Source: Harmothoe impar (taxonomy: Eukaryota; Annelida; Polychaeta; Phyllodocida; Polynoidae). Taken from it: a DNA stretch of 64,000 nt. The notes below the pieces were generated by a model. It saw nothing but the letters and a program-made list of their open reading frames with translations, had not been told where the DNA came from and did not search any database. Position 1 is the stretch's first letter. Each line of letters starts with the position of its first letter. The stretch spans positions 58,438,073 to 58,502,072 of the forward strand of contig OX381707.1 in assembly GCA_947462335.1 (NCBI GenBank), read 5' to 3'. Positions 62,664-64,000 of the stretch are shown here, one piece after another. The position numbers were made by a program, and so were the translations under genes.

Positions 62664-62985
62664 AGGGACCTTTAGCAACCATGTAAAAGCTCATTAAACG
62701 CAGACATAGCAGTGCTGAAAGTATAGCTCTCTAACTGGTGCGGACTTGCTCCTGCAGCCACTCTCTGTACACTGACACCAGCAATCTCGTGAGACCTTGG
62801 TTCTGCTCTCGTATTATAGCCTGTTCCCCGGAAGCTATGGTGTGCGACTGTCTGGTCACTGCCTAAGTCTCACGATAGGTTGCGAGCACAGAACTTACAT
62901 GGCTGCTCCATATGGAGAAACCCGAGTCATCACTATAGGCTACATCTGCGTTTAATGAGCTACGTCAGGTCTGCTAAAGGTCCCT
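62664..62985. mobile_element. AGGGACC-ended element (322 bp) inserted in the right arm of P2
   Basis: Ends AGGGACCTTTAGCAACCATG and TCTGCTAAAGGTCCCT. Comparison with the left arm (58700) shows the empty site TAGACAATGAAAGAT. The flanks are AAT and ACT, the latter probably a mutated copy. The interior is unrelated to the short members. Confidence 0.85.
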
Positions 62986-62997
62986 ACTTAAAGATAA

Positions 62998-63090
62998 AAC
63001 GGTGGGTGGATTGACATGGCCGAGTCTTGAACCCTGGACCTTTCACATACAAAGCGACAGTGATGACCACTATACTATCGGATCTGTATT
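62998..63090 (-). repeat. tRNA-like module T6 (right arm of P2)
   Basis: Minus-strand complement of 58595-58700: GAGTCTTGAACCCTGG (B-box side) and GTGATGACCACTATACTATC (A-box side). Confidence 0.65.
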
Positions 63091-63390
63091 GGGTGGCCAT
63101 ATAAAGGAACCTCTATTTATCCACCATGGCAATGCACAACCTACTACTAACTACTGGTGTGCATGCTTGGGTGACCTTGGGTAAGGTGGTTTGTCAGCAC
63201 ACACACCAGAGGGTCACCCTCAGTGTGGGTTTGGGCAGAGGAGGCTATAGGCACAAGGCTTGCTCAGTCTAGCACATAGGGTGAGCTTCTTCACACAGGG
63301 CTCACCTACCTTGCTCTATGGGCATGCTCGCGCTAGTCTCACCCTTTCTCACCCCAGTTTCCTGGGTTGGGTTTGCTAAATGTACCTACT

Positions 63391-63500
63391 AGGGACCTTT
63401 AGCAACCACGTAAAAGCTCAATAAACGTAGACGTAGCCTATCCCTTTAGCACTACTACGTCCGCGTTTAATGAGCTACGTCAGGTTTGCTAAAGGTCCCT
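63391..63500. mobile_element. AGGGACC hairpin element (110 bp), TSD ACT
   Basis: Ends AGGGACCTTTAGCAACCACG and CAGGTTTGCTAAAGGTCCCT. Exact ACT at 63388-63390 and 63501-63503. One arm matches the CCACGTAAAAGC subtype, the other the CTGACGTAGC subtype. Confidence 0.9.
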
Positions 63501-63602
63501 ACTATAAGGAACATCCTCACCAACCTGGTTCCTCTTCCTTGTCTCTCCCTTCCTCTTCACCCTTGAACCTTTAATTTAGCCTCTGTACCTCATTCTACCC
63601 AC

Positions 63603-63680
63603 ATCCTCCATAGCTCAATAGGGAGAGTCTGGAACTCCCAATCTGCAGATCCCGGGTTCGGTTCTTGGTTTGGCTTTTAG
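63603..63680 (+). repeat. tRNA-like module also found in P1
   Basis: CCATAGCTCAATAGGGAGAG...GGAACTCCCAATCT...GGGTTCGGTTC matches 56745-56820 closely. GGTTTGGCTTTTAG follows in both. Confidence 0.65.
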
Positions 63681-63715
63681 GGAGTGATCTTTTTTTAACA
63701 ACTGCAATAGCAATA

Positions 63716-64000
63716 TGACACTATGGTGTAGTGGTGAGGGTTTATGTCTCCTATAAGGGAAGTCAGGTCTCACATCCTGAAATGAACATATTTTATGATA
63801 TGATGATTTTTTTTAAAGAGTTCTCGATTTTCCAAAGATTAGGTGAGCATAATCCACTGCAAAATCTCAAAATCCATTGCCAAAATCTCAACCATGGGAA
63901 TTTGTTTCCAGGGCAGTAGAGCAGTACCACCTCACATAAGTATAATAAAAGTACCTTGTATGAGATTGGATCCGGGGGCCCATTGATTATGAGTCCAGAG
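63716..64000. other. Window end with further tRNA-like pieces
   Basis: A-box-like ATGGTGTAGTGGTGAGGG near 63723 and, at the very edge, minus-strand GGGCCCCCGGATCCAATCTC-like B-box text. The unit is cut by the window end. Confidence 0.35.

Larger units (their letters stand above)
58307..63367. repeat. Very large palindrome P2 (arms ~1.04 kb, loop ~2.6 kb)
   Basis: 58307-59343 is the reverse complement of 61988-63367, with the right arm lengthened by the insertion at 62664-62985. Matching landmarks: CATGCACACCAGTAGTTAGT with its complement near 63140, GGGGCAACTGGGAGAACTC with ~62575, and GGAAGGGCTAGGG with 61988. Each arm contains three tRNA-like modules, two of them tail-to-tail. A weaker copy of the arm's outer end lies at 59480-59565. 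Confidence 0.9.

Overview
The window reads as nuclear DNA of an invertebrate animal. The only protein-coding gene I recognise is an alpha-catenin (CTNNA family) on the + strand. Three consecutive exons are visible at 14584-14750, 15833-15952 and 22350-22439, with canonical splice sites and reading phases that agree with each other. They encode part of the N-terminal (beta-catenin-binding) vinculin-homology region, roughly residues 100-225 of the vertebrate protein. The peptide looks like the single protostome or invertebrate-deuterostome alpha-catenin rather than a vertebrate paralogue. Several SINE tails (GACGTTAAAC or GGCGTTAAAC followed by 4-bp tandem tails) fit a lophotrochozoan such as a mollusc, but that placement is a guess.

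Everything else appears to be intron or flank. Upstream (1-14583) is more than 14 kb of non-coding DNA with short-element insertions, a candidate CpG-rich regulatory block near 4980-5300 and CpG-rich motifs near 6061. The two internal introns are about 1.1 kb and 6.4 kb. Downstream of 22440 no further exon can be supported, so the next intron would exceed 41 kb or an exon was missed.

The non-coding DNA is rich in non-autonomous transposons, many with readable termini and target-site duplications (TSDs). They include an 8-bp-TSD hAT-like element (488-707), four copies of an ACCGTATTCGACG family, three copies of an ~830 bp family carrying an internal 18-bp minisatellite, TTAA-flanked elements, and a two-step nested insertion inside a 65-bp satellite (44.1-46.3 kb). 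There are also 47-bp, 65-bp and 74-bp tandem arrays and long TA tracts. No transposase or reverse transcriptase gene was recognised.

The most unusual part is about 54-63.7 kb. It is packed with tRNA-like modules arranged in inverted pairs, two large palindromes (arms ~0.4 kb and ~1.0 kb), and a hairpin element family with AGGGACCTTTAGCAA termini. Comparison with uninterrupted sequence in the same window shows that this family makes 3-bp target duplications, and twice it has inserted at the same site inside older members of its own family. This is the best candidate in the window for an undescribed mobile-element system.

No viral gene, toxin gene, CRISPR array, rRNA gene or convincing functional tRNA gene was seen.
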